A stretch of 64,000 bases of DNA from Branchiostoma floridae (lineage: Eukaryota > Chordata > Leptocardii > Amphioxiformes > Branchiostomatidae): assembly GCF_000003815.2 (NCBI RefSeq), contig NC_049984.1, positions 14,865,048 through 14,929,047 of the forward strand, written 5' to 3'. The notes under the pieces were generated by a model. That model saw nothing but the letters and a program-made list of their open reading frames with translations, had not been told where the DNA came from and ran no database searches. Positions 35,390 through 46,759 of the stretch are shown piece after piece; the first letter of the stretch is position 1, and the number at the start of each line of letters is the position of its first letter. The translations under genes and the position numbers were made by a program.

Positions 35390-36225
35390 GAATACAGACC
35401 TGACTGCAACTACATATGAGAGGGAGGAGATAAAGCAGAGGGAATCTGTTGACCTAGGTGATTACTTTATTTCAAGACCTCAGTCACATTCCCTTTAAAT
35501 GCACACTGCCGTTTCTCAATAAAAAAATAAATATTTCATGAAATTGAGGATCTTATACTTCAACCTACGCAGCTGCTAGAGGACTCTTTCCGCAATGGAG
35601 CCAAAGAAGAAGATCCCACCAAAATGTTAATTCATTCCACTTTTGAAGTTATCAGTTTCTGCACTATGATTCAGTCACTAAAGTTGCTAAGAAGAAACCG
35701 CGAATTGTCTGTTTCAATGATATGTACCATAGCACATTAATGTAAATTAACACACTTATTATGTGCAATTACTAAAATATTCTGCCTTTGTTATTTTCTT
35801 TCTAGGGTGTCACTTTTAAATCATTTCCTAACTTTCTTACAGAGAGATGGAAGGGACTACAAGTACGCTCTCACTGAGGTTGACGTGATACCCCGCTACA
35901 TAATAATTAGCCCACTTGTGGACAAGTCAGTTGAAGTTACTCTTAGGTTACACATTGAGCAAAATTAAGGGACAATACTGAACTTCTTCAGTATATTCCA
36001 CTGATGCATGTAAACCAAGCATCGTAGAAAACATTGATAGCGGTGAATTGAAGACGGCACCACAGATGGAGTTCACTTGTGAGGAATTTGTAGAAGAGAT
36101 AAAGGCCCAGTCACTGAATCTTTTTGGAGAAGAATGTACAAACCTGATAGCTATAAAGAGCTCCTCAGCCAAATGAATTTGGACTACACAAGGCAAAAAA
36201 GGTAACACGTGAAGCAATTATTGAA
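35390..36225 (+). pseudogene. Decayed exon block, second copy of 31.5-32.2 kb
   Basis: This is homologous to 31,541-32,150. Frames such as RDGRDYKYALTEVDVIPRYI (after TTCTTACAG) and KKPRIVCFNDMYHSTLM are better kept than in the other copy, but stops and frame changes occur. Domain not recognised. Confidence 0.5.
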
Positions 36226-36860
36226 ATTACAAAGTGGATACGTAGTTACCTTGGAAACAGGAGACAAAGCAGTATTCGTAAATGGTAGCTTTTCATCTTA
36301 TGCTGAAACCAAGTGTGGAGTACCACAGGGCAGCTGCCTTGGTCCACTACTATTTTCCATGTTTGCAAATGATCTTCCACAGTAACAATGAATAGTACGG
36401 TAGTTATGTATACAAATGACTCTACCCCTTAAGCATCGGCCCCACTGTGCCACAGTTGGAAAACAAATTGGAGTGTATCTGGAAGTGGGTGAAAACAAAT
36501 CCACTTGTACTCAACATTGGCAAAACAAATTCAATAAAGATGAGTACACAACAAAAAACTGAACGGAACACCAAATTACGTACAACTAAGAATTAAAGGA
36601 ACCGACATCACACAGGTAGAACAGACTGAACTGTTTCACTATTGATCAACTACTTACATGGGCATCACACGTCGACAAAACAAAGATGAAAATGTCAGGC
36701 GTCCTAGAACAATATGAAGACATACAAAGTACTCCACCAAATGCATATTATGAACGGTTCTGCAAACCCTGGTCTTAGCACATATTGATACTGCTCCGCA
36801 CTACTGCCTCCGCACCCCAAACATGATAAGATAAACTTCAAGTGATCCAGAATCACGCTG
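36226..36860 (+). mobile_element. Decayed LINE reverse-transcriptase fragment
   Basis: Frames read KWIRSYLGNRRQSSI, then NGSFSSYAETKCGVPQGSCL followed by GPLLFSMFANDLPQ, then LENKLECIWKWVKTNPLVLN. GVPQGSxLGPLLF is the standard palm block of non-LTR elements. The YADD block is destroyed (YTNDS). Frameshifts occur between blocks. A stub of the same kind (KWIRSYL) lies at about 32,500. Confidence 0.7.
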
Positions 36861-36884
36861 CTCGCTAAAGACAACGGTGACGAA

Positions 36885-39165
36885 TTTTTTTTAAATTTTT
36901 TTATTGGTATACATGTAAGACAAGACACAGTGGTAAATGAACTCTAGCAAAGCTAATATTAACATTACCACTAGGACATTTGAAAATAAAATAAACAAAG
37001 GACAAAACAATGTGAGATCAAATAAAACAGTAGTACAGCAATGGGATGACGGATCCAACAAATAAATGTATATACATACAAGATTTAAGGAAAATGTTCA
37101 ATCAGTTTGAAAACGGTTGGTCTGGAGTATGTATGTCTGTGTAAGCTGCATAATGTGGTTATTTGTTTCTGTTGGTAAAGTGGGTGAACCCCTGAGTAAA
37201 AGTTGGGTTTAGACTGGGTCAGACGTAGTTTTCAAATCAAGGGTTAAAAGGTCTTGAAGGTTGCAGAGAAGGGTTTTTCTAAATTGGTTGTAGTTAGGGC
37301 AGTACAATAAATAGTGGACAACGCTTTCACATCGGGAGCCACAGCTACAAGAAGGACTATCGACTAAATTACGTGTGAATAAGCTCAAGTTCAAACTACA
37401 GGTCCCGATGCGGAGGCGTGTGAGTAAAACGCAGGCGTACCTGGGGCCTTGACTAAAATGTGTGTTAGGGGAAGGGCGAACCAATTTTATTAAGTAGTTT
37501 TTAAATATCGAAGGATTAAATGACCGAACAGCTATATCAAGACCATTCCAGTGATATGTAGCATACGGAATAAAGGACCTTTGGTAACGAGTGGTGGTAC
37601 AAGCCGGTGACTGTAAGTTGTGTTTGTTTCGAAGGTCGTAGGGAGTAGAGGCAGAGACTTCAGGAGTGATCAACTCCTGAAGGTACTGGCGAGTGTGACC
37701 ATGAACAATTTTATGAAACATTGTCAAAGAGTGAATATGGCGACGGTCAGACAGTTTTTCCCACCCAAGTTCAGAAAGGAGTGACAAATAAGAGGACCCT
37801 CTCACAGCACCTGATACTGTGAGTGAGCACTCATATTGTACTCTTTCTATACGTCGGGAGTCCGATATAGTGCAGCCATGCCACACTATGTCAGCATACT
37901 CAAGAAGTGGACGAATAAAGGACTTGTAGATAACTTCGAGTACATGTCGTGGCAATTTGAATTTAAGTTTGTTCAGTGTGGACACACGTTTTGATACTTT
38001 GGCAATCATGTGAGTAATATGTTTTTCCCAAGACATGGTGGACGTAAGAAAAACACCAATATGCTTGTGGTCTTTTGCAGATTGAATGACACAGTTATCA
38101 AGAAAAAGGGGAGGATGGCAAGGGGCATCGATTTTCCTGGAAAAGCACATTTCCTCAGTTTTTAAGGGATTCAGTTTCATAAGCCATGTGGAAGCCCACG
38201 ATGATATCTTACTAAGATCAGAATTTAGACTTGACGCAGTTTCGGTTGGGCTATCCACTATATCTACTAAAGAACTGTCATCTGCAAAAAGAAACGGGCA
38301 AGATGATAAATCGTCCACCATATCATTGATGTAAACAAGAAATAAAAGGGGGCCTAATACAGAACCCTGTGGTACGCCTGCGCGAATATTACACCAATCT
38401 GAATGCTGGCCATCTATAACTACTCTTTGTACACGATCAGAAAGATAGCTGTGGAACCAATTTAGAACCGGACCCTCGACCCCATTTCTTTGAAGCTTGA
38501 AAATGAGGCCATTATGCCAAACTTTGTCAAATGCACGTGAAAAATCTAAATAAACCGCTCGGACCTCTCTATTAGAGTCAAGAGCTTCAAGAATTTTGTC
38601 AGTTACACAAACAAGTTGGCCTACTGTTGAATCTCCACGGATAAATCCAGACTGGAGAGAATATAATAAGTTTTGGGACATCAGGTGGTTGTACAAGTGT
38701 TTAAATACAATTTTTTCAAGGATTTTAGACAGAGAGGGGAGTAGGGATACAGGTCGGTAATTCGACACATCCTCGGGGTCCCCCTTTTTGAAAATTGGTA
38801 CCACATTTGCTCTTTTCCAGGATTCAGGGAAGACTCCGTGATTTAGAGACATATTAAAAACATATGCAATTTTGTCAGAGATATAAGGACATATGGATTT
38901 AAGAAAACGATTGTCTACATTATCATAGCCACATGCTTTAGATACTTCTAAATCTGAGACATAAAGTTCTATCTCAGTAGCTGATGTAACACACTGTGTA
39001 AGACGAGCACTAGTAAGGAAATCAAGGGGTGGAAGTCTAGCACTGGAGTCATCCACTGAGGCCTGAGAAGAGAAATACAAATTAAACATAGTTGCCTTTT
39101 CTCTTGAATCGGTTATAAAACAGTTGCCAGACTTAAGCGGTGGAATAGTAGTCCGAATTCCTGAT
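36885..39165 (-). mobile_element. 5'-truncated LINE, CR1/Jockey-like
   Basis: A minus-strand element. Its 3' end carries AAAAAAATTTAAAAA near 36,885-36,905. Its 5' break is near 39,165, where the open frame meets a TAA and non-LINE sequence. It contains the 626-residue frame at 37,209-39,089. The endonuclease half is missing, as is usual for target-primed insertions that ended early. Confidence 0.8.
37209..39089 (-). CDS. Non-LTR retrotransposon reverse transcriptase
   Basis: A single 626-residue frame without stops. It carries YRPVSLLPSLSKILEKIV (about 111-128), YLDFSRAFDKVWH (180-192), GVPQGSVLGPLLF (238-250) and the catalytic FADDSSL (268-274), then WLMKLNPLKTEEMCFS and RPLLEYADIVW. At about 582-600 there is a CCHC-type cluster (CSCGSRCESVVHYLLYC). 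Order and spacing fit CR1/Jockey-group LINEs. The frame is open upstream of the chosen start as far as about 39,150. The amino-terminal endonuclease is absent, so the copy is not autonomous, although the polymerase domain looks intact and is probably young. Confidence 0.9.
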   Translation of the reverse strand: MFNLYFSSQASVDDSSARLPPLDFLTSARLTQCVTSATEIELYVSDLEVSKACGYDNVDNRFLKSICPYISDKIAYVFNMSLNHGVFPESWKRANVVPIFKKGDPEDVSNYRPVSLLPSLSKILEKIVFKHLYNHLMSQNLLYSLQSGFIRGDSTVGQLVCVTDKILEALDSNREVRAVYLDFSRAFDKVWHNGLIFKLQRNGVEGPVLNWFHSYLSDRVQRVVIDGQHSDWCNIRAGVPQGSVLGPLLFLVYINDMVDDLSSCPFLFADDSSLVDIVDSPTETASSLNSDLSKISSWASTWLMKLNPLKTEEMCFSRKIDAPCHPPLFLDNCVIQSAKDHKHIGVFLTSTMSWEKHITHMIAKVSKRVSTLNKLKFKLPRHVLEVIYKSFIRPLLEYADIVWHGCTISDSRRIERVQYECSLTVSGAVRGSSYLSLLSELGWEKLSDRRHIHSLTMFHKIVHGHTRQYLQELITPEVSASTPYDLRNKHNLQSPACTTTRYQRSFIPYATYHWNGLDIAVRSFNPSIFKNYLIKLVRPSPNTHFSQGPRYACVLLTRLRIGTCSLNLSLFTRNLVDSPSCSCGSRCESVVHYLLYCPNYNQFRKTLLCNLQDLLTLDLKTTSDPV

Positions 39166-39208
39166 CGTTACCAATTACTATAGCAAATTCTTCGAGTTTG
39201 CGAAACTC

Positions 39209-39347
39209 AGCAAAACAAAGTCCACAGATGTCATCATCAATCCTGAAAGATCACCCCACTTCACGGCCATTGGTTGTCCTTGACACTATCTTGGACGACT
39301 CTGTGATCAGTGACGAGGAAGAGACCTCTAGCAGTGCGATAACGAAG
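39209..39347 (+). CDS. Acidic exon, unidentified
   Basis: The frame reads MSSSILKDHPTSRPLVVLDT and DDSVISDEEETSSSAITK, ending at a GTATGG donor. It is Ser/Asp/Glu-rich and looks like a disordered nuclear-protein segment. A short block at about 40,019-40,072 (EPTMLLLECPEEPLLVE, then a stop) may be a later exon, but its phase was not confirmed. Confidence 0.35.
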
Positions 39348-40460
39348 GTATGGGGAAAACATTTCAGTCTACATTATCTTATTTCCTTTGTAAATATTGG
39401 TGCTTTTCAACAGTAGTACACATATATGCAAAGTAAATAACGACATAACGGAGGTAGCTGGGAAGATGGAGATGCATGCTGTAGTTGGGAACATGGAGGC
39501 ACATGCTGTATATGGGAACAACCAACAGTAACAACAGAAGATTGCTGTGACCTTGTATTTGGCTTCCTGGTCCCTCCAATAGAACCGGAATGCCCTCCAC
39601 CCCACCGCCATCAAAGTAAAGTGTCACGATCGACAACTTGGACTTCTTCAAACACACACATCGCCAGTCAGAAAGAGAAACTATTGACAACGCTGAAGTA
39701 TTGAGTCAGCGGTCACTACGACGGTACTCAGGCTACAAAGTTCCATCAGACTAACAACTGAGTAGGCATTTGCAAGTTTTTTCATCCAACTGTAATGACT
39801 AACAATTTAAATATTTAAAATATTAAAACAAGTGCATATTTTTACCGAATTGTCACGCAGGAAAGGGAAACAATGAGACTTGGGAATACAAATTAGAAGC
39901 AATCTGTAGACATCACCAAATATACAGGTATATATAATATACATACAAATATATGTGTTGGCGTAACATTAAAATCCTTGCATCATAACCTAGTTGATTC
40001 TTTTCTCCTTAACAGGCGGGAGCCCACCATGCTGTTACTTGAGTGCCCTGAGGAACCTCTACTAGTAGAGTAATGATGGAATACAGGGAACTTTATGCGT
40101 TTACACTTTACCACGCAAAGTTTTCTTCACGTCTGTTTCTAAGACCTTTCCCGTACATGCCTTGTGTTACTTGTTCGCTTCATTAATGTCCTTTTTAGTT
40201 ATTTACTTTATACCGTAATATACCAATTTTACCTTGCTTTCTCTACTACATTGTTGGTTGATACGTAATCTATAGCTACCTTTTATGTTTTTGTTTTGTA
40301 GTGGTGGTCTTGATCCATATGTAATCATTTTCGAACCACTTCAGTGATATTTCTCGTTTGTAAACTGATTATAAGTTCTATCTTTGTATGATTAGAGAAT
40401 GATTTCCCATTGGGGATCCTTCATGTTATCATGTACGTCCGCACTTTCGATCAGGCCTAG

Positions 40461-40672
40461 GTTAGGGCCAAGATCAGAGATCTGAAGAATGACGTCAAGA
40501 AAGCATGGCAGCACAATCACAAGAGCGGGAATGACCGCGTCTCGATCCCTCATTACGACGCGCTGGATCGTTTTCTCGGCGGTAGAGGAGAGGCCATGGA
40601 ACCCAGTTCTCTCAATACATCTGTGCAGGCAGTTCCAGTGCTCTTTATGTGTATGTGCATTTATATGTAGGG
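40461..40672 (+). CDS. Myb/SANT-like DNA-binding exon (partial)
   Basis: The frame reads KIRDLKNDVKKAWQHNHKSG, then VSIPHYDALDRFLGGRGEAM, and stops at about 40,672. The pattern K-hydrophobic-K...W...N.KSG...(F/Y)(Y/D)xLDxxLG is that of the third helix region of Myb/SANT-like (MSANTD/trihelix-type) domains, found both in host regulators and in Harbinger-associated Myb-like proteins. The amino-terminal helices are not visible upstream; a possible acceptor (GGCCTAG) precedes 40,461. Only about half a domain. Confidence 0.5.
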
Positions 40673-41201
40673 GTACGCAAGAGCTAAAGTGAGGAAATAC
40701 TGAATGTTCAACCTGGCAGCAACATGTTTCCAAGACAGGAAGACTGCCTCATTTACTTAATATAATTCTGTCTCTATACAGGAGAAGAGAGAGGATGTGT
40801 CGAAAGTTGGAAGACAATAAAACGTTGAAGGAAAAAAAAAACACAGAGTTGAAAAAAAAAACAAGTTCACATGTATAGCAAAGAGGGACTAGGTAGACCC
40901 AATCTACATTGTTGACAATCATGTTCGACTGTCAAAAGATCAAAAGACGTCTACCCTTTCCCCTCCCAAAGGCCGAGGCAAAGCGTCTTGAAGAAAAAAA
41001 ACCAGATGTACTGGAATACTGCGGATCAAGTTTCTTCTTAATACAGTACACATAAGCTGACCCTTTCTAATATCTTTGATTGTAGTCAAAACAAGATTAT
41101 ACAGTTCTGCTGAACGTTATAGTTATTGTTACAGTAAACTTCGTAAAGATTGAAACATGACTGCCACACGTTAAATTACTAAACCCTTATTGTTTCATCA
41201 G

Positions 41202-41843
41202 GCCTACAAGCAAGTGGAGGCGCGTTCACCATACACTAGCGCCACCGTGCGATCCACTCCGATCCAGAGGAAGAACACCTCACATGTCGCGACCGGCTTC
41301 AGCATTGACAGTTTGCTGATGCAAGTCAGTACGACTTTGACACCCATCTGTCACTTAAGCCTTGTAGATTTAATGTGTTCAATTCTACTGTTACTTTGTC
41401 GTACTCTTTACATGACATGAATTGTGATAGATTGTATTAAATGTCTATCTGAATTTTAAGCCTTTCAACCATAGCGACATTATCATCCAATAGGTTTTTA
41501 AATTAGTGACATTTCATAAATCACCAATTGATTTAATATCTCCTTCATAGTTTGTTCGTTGTAAATGGTGTGTAGACTTGTTTTGTCTTTTACTCATTCA
41601 CGTAGGTTTCAGTATGCTGACATCGCAATACCGAAAACCAAAGGCAGTGCAGACCATGATGTTGCTCTCAGTTCGAGAGCCACAGGCGCCAATGCAGCCA
41701 ACATACCAAGAGAGGCCACCAGGTACTTCACGGCAAGGCTGCAGCAGCCAAGACGTCAAGTTTTGTCCTGTGACATGACTATCTCAGCCATTCTCGTGGC
41801 TTTAAGTTTCTTCCAAACCCTACAGGGCACATACATATTATGA
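41202..41843 (+). CDS. Two-exon fragment with eh1-type motif
   Basis: Exon 41,202-41,324 (after TTTCATCAG, before GTCAGT) reads AYKQVEARSPYTSATVRSTP and HVATGFSIDSLLMQ. Exon 41,613-41,843 (after TTTCAG) reads YADIAIPKTKGSADHDVAL and EATRYFTARLQQPRRQ, ending in TGA. The junction is phase 0 on both sides. FSIDSLL fits the eh1 Groucho-binding consensus seen in many homeobox, T-box and forkhead repressors. No DNA-binding domain lies in these exons; the Myb/SANT-like exon upstream is the only candidate partner. A second frame is also open across the last exon, so the reading is uncertain. Confidence 0.4.
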
Positions 41844-42091
41844 TCATCGTCTGTGTTTTGAAGCGTCGTTAGTTTAAGGTGCCAATAGCAAAGAAGTTAT
41901 TGTTAGTTCCAGCATTGGAAGTTCTTTCTAAAGCTGGAAATGGGGTAACATTCCTCTACATGTAAATACTTAGTGAGACATGTTTTAATTACTGGTGTGT
42001 ATACATGTGGATTGACAAGTAGAAACAGAGATCCACGAAGTCTTGTAATTGTCTGGGTTCTCTTTGTGCCCACATTTGCGTGGTGGAATTT

Positions 42092-42221
42092 CCCTGGCCA
42101 GTCTTATGTGTATAGCACGGATGGCGGGTTGAGCAATGGCCATCACCAGAGCCAGATGTTCTTTTTCAGGACTTTATGTACTACTTCCTCAGCTCTAATT
42201 AATCTTCAAATAGAACATTAA
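42092..42221. repeat. Short segmental duplicate, copy 1
   Basis: CAGTCTTATGTGTATAGCAC, AGCAATGGCCATCACCAGAG and CTTCAAATAGAACA recur, nearly identical, at about 46,135-46,260. Together with the exon copies this marks a block duplication about 4.05 kb apart. Confidence 0.85.
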
Positions 42222-42375
42222 ATAATCTCTGATCAAACATGTCAAAATCATCCCAGTTGACCTATTCACCTGTTGAGAAAGCTAAGATAAAGAAATGATA
42301 TACACAAACAAAACAGATATACTATTGATTACTCTAACCAATCTATAACCATTGCTCTATTTTTGTTTCCATCAG

Positions 42376-43309
42376 CGGAAGAAGAAAGAGGCGAAGGGGC
42401 AGAGAGATGGGAAGATCTCACCCGCCAGCCGGCCTGAGGGCTCCTCGTCGTCGTCGTCGGACAATAGTGTGCTGGCCTGCTGGGTATCAAGGTAAGATGG
42501 TCTAGTCAAAGTTTTAGTCAGTGACCTTGTAATTTGCCATTTTCACAAGTTTTGAATGGACGGAGAAGTTTGTAAGTAATGTGATTTGACAGAAAACATA
42601 TAGACTATTGATTATTCTCACTAATCTAAAACTATTGCTCTATTTTTGTTTCCATCAGCAGAAGAAGAAAGAGGCGAAGGGCCAGAGAGGTGGGAAGATC
42701 TCACCCGCCAGCCGGCCTGAGGGCTCCTCGGAGGAAGACAATAGTGTGCTGGGTATCAAGGTTAGATGGTCTAGTCCAAGTTTCAGTTGACTGTCAGTGA
42801 CCTTGTAATTTGTCATTTTCACAAGTTTTAGAATAGAAGGAAAAAAATGTAAGAACTGTGATTTGACAAAAAACAGATATACTATTGATTATTCCCACCA
42901 ATCTATAACTATTGCTGTTTTTGTTTCCATCAGCGGAAGAAGAAAGAAGAGAAGGGCCAGAGAGGTGTGAAGATCTCACCCGCCAGCCGGCCTGAGGGCT
43001 CCTCGGAGTCGGAGGACAATAGTGTCCTGCAGCTGGGTAGGAAGGATAAGGTAAGATGGTCTTGTCCACGTTTTAGTCAGTGACCTTGTAATTTGCCATT
43101 TTCACAAGTTTTAGAATAGAAGGGAAAAAAATGTAAGAACTGTGATTTCACAGAACTATTGATTATTCCCACCAATCTATAACTATTGCTGTTTTTGTTT
43201 CCATCAGCGGAAGAAGAAAGAAGAGAAGGGCCAGAGAGGTGGGAAGATCTCACCCGCCAGCCGGCCCGAGGGCTCCTCGGAGGAAGACAATAGTGTGCTG
43301 GGTATCAAG
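42376..43309 (+). CDS. Four tandemly duplicated charged exons
   Basis: The exons are 42,376-42,491, 42,659-42,760, 42,934-43,050 and 43,208-43,309, each after TTTCCATCAG. They encode RKKKEAKGQRDGKISPASRP and close variants, then EGSSEEDNSVLGIK. Lengths are 116, 102, 117 and 102 nt; the last three keep frame, the first does not. Donors read GTAAGA, GTTAGA, GTAAGA and finally CTAAGA, so exon 4 has lost its donor. Introns are also duplicated (unit about 275-283 bp). The protein is Lys/Arg-rich and then Ser/Glu-rich, as in nucleolar or chromatin-associated disordered proteins; no family is named. A diverged fifth copy is at 46,591-46,702. Confidence 0.7.
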
Positions 43310-46130
43310 CTAAGATGGTCTAGTCCAAGTTTTAGTCAGTGACCTTGTAATTTGCCATTTTCACAAGTTTTGAATGGACGGAAAAGTTAATTTAAGGCAC
43401 CTGTCATTTGATCCCAAAGAGAAATATTTCCGAGTTGATCATCGTCTCACATGCCAAGAAATTGAACATGCAAGGGATCTCCATGATCATGATTGTACTT
43501 AACCTACTGATTCCTGTGAGAAGGCAGACATCGCCCAGACGACACATCATACCCCAGACCCAACAGCCATTTGCCATACGAGCACCAGCTGAACTTACCT
43601 TAGTCACTAATTTAAGTTTGTCAACAAAGGTCATCAAAGACATGTACACAGTAGAGTTTCCTGGCAACCATGTTACCTCAGTTTCCCACCGAACGAAAAA
43701 GCGTGCCAACAGCTGTTTAGGAACTGGTTCACGTCATGGAATCGTCATTTACCAATATCCAAGTTGCTCCAGTTATATCCATGATGGAGCAACAAAGGTG
43801 CCCACACGCACTGCGGTTCCGTAAAGGGCTCGATAACGACCTCATTGATTCAGTAAATACTGATCTCATGCGAGAAATGTCCAGTGTTGACAACACAACA
43901 AAAGCACGCCTGGCATCAATATATGCAGTTGATGCCGTTGATCACTTTTTGCATATCATTATCAGTGTACTATTTATAGCATTGCATTGCTTGTCTATCT
44001 AGCTAGTGATAGCTGCATATTTTCTGTACTTAGTCCATTGTGACATATTACATGTTGACATGCCATTCAACAGATGATAGAGCTGATGCCAAATGGACAT
44101 CTTCTAAGTTGTCTGCCCTGGCGACCGTGGGTTGGGACGCACCAGTCAATGTCCTCCTGATCCACGGCAACTGTTTCAGAACTTACAAGGCGGCGTTCGT
44201 GAAACACCTTCCTACTAATAGTGGACCTTTGGAAACCCACACTTTACGCCTGGCATTTCTACCACAGGCATCCCGCTGATGGCAAGAAGAATGATGAACA
44301 CGACAAGCTGTATAGAGTCAGGTCCTAGATCTGGTACGTTGGAGACTTTAAAACTGCTGAAAGTGGATTTGCTGTATACAGATACAATAATGGATTATTA
44401 AGATTTTCCAACCTTGACAGATGCAAGTCTTTACTGATTAGAAATACATATAAACATGTATGTAGTCAGCTGAAAGTTTTTGTAAGTAACTGTGCAACTA
44501 AGTTATAATGAGCTCTTGCATGAGACTGGATGGTGTGCCATCTTGCTTGTGCCTGCTACATGTACATGGGTCAAATTTCTTTTACATCGTTTTGTTTAGA
44601 ACAAGCTGCATATCAATTCCGGAAAAACAATTTTAAATTAGTTTGGCTGCATGGATAGTTGGATGTTACAAAATATTTGATATAAGTAATGGATAACACC
44701 TTTATTCAGAATGAAGCTGACCTGCAGGCCATTTGCGAACCGCCTAAGAAATGAATGAATAACAATCGTTAATACACAAGAAAACTAGGTCATCTCCCTA
44801 CAGGGGAGCATTCTATGACAGTGCCTGTGACGTGGACTAGGACCTACATATTTGGAAACTAAGGAACCAGGAAGTGAAACCAACTCCATGTAAGGAGAGG
44901 GACTCTAAGAAACTACCTGATGATGATAGTCTTAGGAATGTATGAGTAATATTACGTAGGGGGACTTCCTGTCCAGTTACATATAACTTGGTCAGTCTGT
45001 TCGAGTCGGCCAGTCAGTGTGTTTGTGGGACCAAGAAGTGCAGTCAGTTTGTTGAAGGAAGTCTGCCCGTCTGTTTGTGTTCGACTGGTCAAGTAAGTGA
45101 TAGCTATTGTATACACAACGCAATGTCCTAATGTTTTAGTGTCTTAAACCGGCTGGTAAAACTATATAAAGACCAGATAATATAAACTATGGTCTTCAGT
45201 ATGCTACAGGCACCCGTGCAGTTAACATCAGTGGTGGGCTGGCTGAGAAAGTACAAGTTACTCTTCAAATCATGTTTGAAATCTAGAGACAACAGATAAG
45301 AAATTGAAGTAAGACTACACATCATAGAGAAATTAGCTTGTTGAAGAACATTTAGCCCAGAATATGAAGTAATGACAATACTGGGTTGCTATTCAGTGTG
45401 AGACATCAGCTGGCAGTTTTATTTTGTACAGTTCTACAGAGCATAGGTCTATACTGGTCTCTTACTATAAGTCAATTATTACAAGTCATGTTTCTACACA
45501 CACAACTCATGAGAGCTACATGTATAAGTCGTAAGGAATACATTTTCAAGTTCGAAATGCAGTAGATGCAAGTAGATGCTTTGATACAATTTTGACAAGG
45601 ATGATTTGAAATTTGAAGAAAGTTGTTTTTCCAGAACTGCAGATAGTATTATCTTATTATCACGTGATCTTATCTAATTAAAACCTTGCATTATGTAACT
45701 TTGTTAACACTTACTTTGGGTCATTCTGTATGATTTGATAATGTTCCTATGAAAACCAGTACAGAATATTTGAATCAGTGACCAGTAATATGCAAATCTG
45801 TCTCTGACCATTGTTTCTAGCTGGTAGACAGTCTGAGATGTTTATGAGTTTATGTGGTTATGGGGGTCAATCCACCATTCAAACTGCTGGACAAGTCACA
45901 GTGGGAGCACTTCCTTATTGTTCTTACCCTGGGTAAGAAACCAGCCGGTTTAACAGCAATTGTTGATAGTGTAACGGTTAAAGTACAGTATCTGTCGTAA
46001 CTTGTCTTGATAATAAACTGCTATACACAAGAATACAGAATCCCGTGAACGAACATTATTTCTGCTTGAATATATAGATATTTAAGGACGTTAAAGCAGA
46101 ACTGGGTATCGTTACACAAGGGAGATTGCA
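43310..46130. other. No firm gene; scattered ORFs
   Basis: ORFs at 43,408-43,824 (plus) and 43,404-43,709 (minus) overlap on opposite strands. A frame at 44,040-44,279 reads KLSALATVGWDAPVNVLLIH and is unidentified. 44,300-46,130 holds no ORF that I can support. Confidence 0.45.
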
Positions 46131-46131
46131 C

Positions 46132-46260
46132 TGACCAGTCTTATGTGTATAGCACGGAAGGCGGATTGAGCAATGGCCATCACCAGAGCCAGATTATCTC
46201 TTTCAGGACTTTATGAACTACTTTGTCAGCTCTATTTCATCTTCAAATAGAACACTAAAA
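46132..46260. repeat. Short segmental duplicate, copy 2
   Basis: Near-identical to 42,092-42,221. It lies just upstream of the exons at 46,380 and 46,591, as the first copy lies upstream of the four tandem exons. Confidence 0.85.
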
Positions 46261-46379
46261 TTACAGGAGCTTACTAGAGTTTATCAGAGTTAAACTTCAA
46301 GATTAAAAAGCATCATGCCAAGTCAATTCATTTTTTTCTGGGAAAAGTCAATTCATTTTTTTTCTGGGAGAAGTCAGCT

Positions 46380-46702
46380 CACCCCAGCCCATGAGAAAAG
46401 GAAGGAAGAGGTTGCTGTCAGGAAATCTGAGTCTGAAGCAACTCTGAAAATCATGCGTAAAGTTAAAGAGGTAATTATCACAGGCAACAGTTCCATCAAA
46501 ACGATTAGATGGTTTTAACACTTAAGACGGAAAAAGAACACATTTTTTGTTGTCTCGAATCGATATGTATTTTTCTCTTCGCTTTCCAAGAGACTAAGAA
46601 GAAACTGGCTGTGACAAAAGGTGCCCGACAGGTGAGGAGGTCCCACCCGCCTTTCCCTCAGGCAGCCTGTCAGACAAAGTAAGTAACGCCCAGGATATCA
46701 AG
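46380..46702 (+). pseudogene. Duplicated charged exons, decayed
   Basis: An exon of about 46,380-46,471 reads HEKRKEEVAVRKSESEATLK and IMRKVKE, before GTAATT. A second at 46,591-46,702 (after CTTTCCAAG) starts TKKKLAVTKGARQ and ends in AGGATATCAAG before GTAAGATGGTCTA, the same donor and intron start as the exons at 42.4-43.3 kb. An in-frame TAA near 46,680 breaks it. Probably a decayed outlier of the tandem exon family. Confidence 0.5.
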
Positions 46703-46759
46703 GTAAGATGGTCTATTCCAAGTTTCAGTTGGCTGTCAGTGACCTTGTAATTTGTCATT

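Noticed and set aside
43404-43824. Overlapping ORFs of 101 (minus) and 138 (plus) residues
   Set aside because: Opposite strands, no domain, no splice support.
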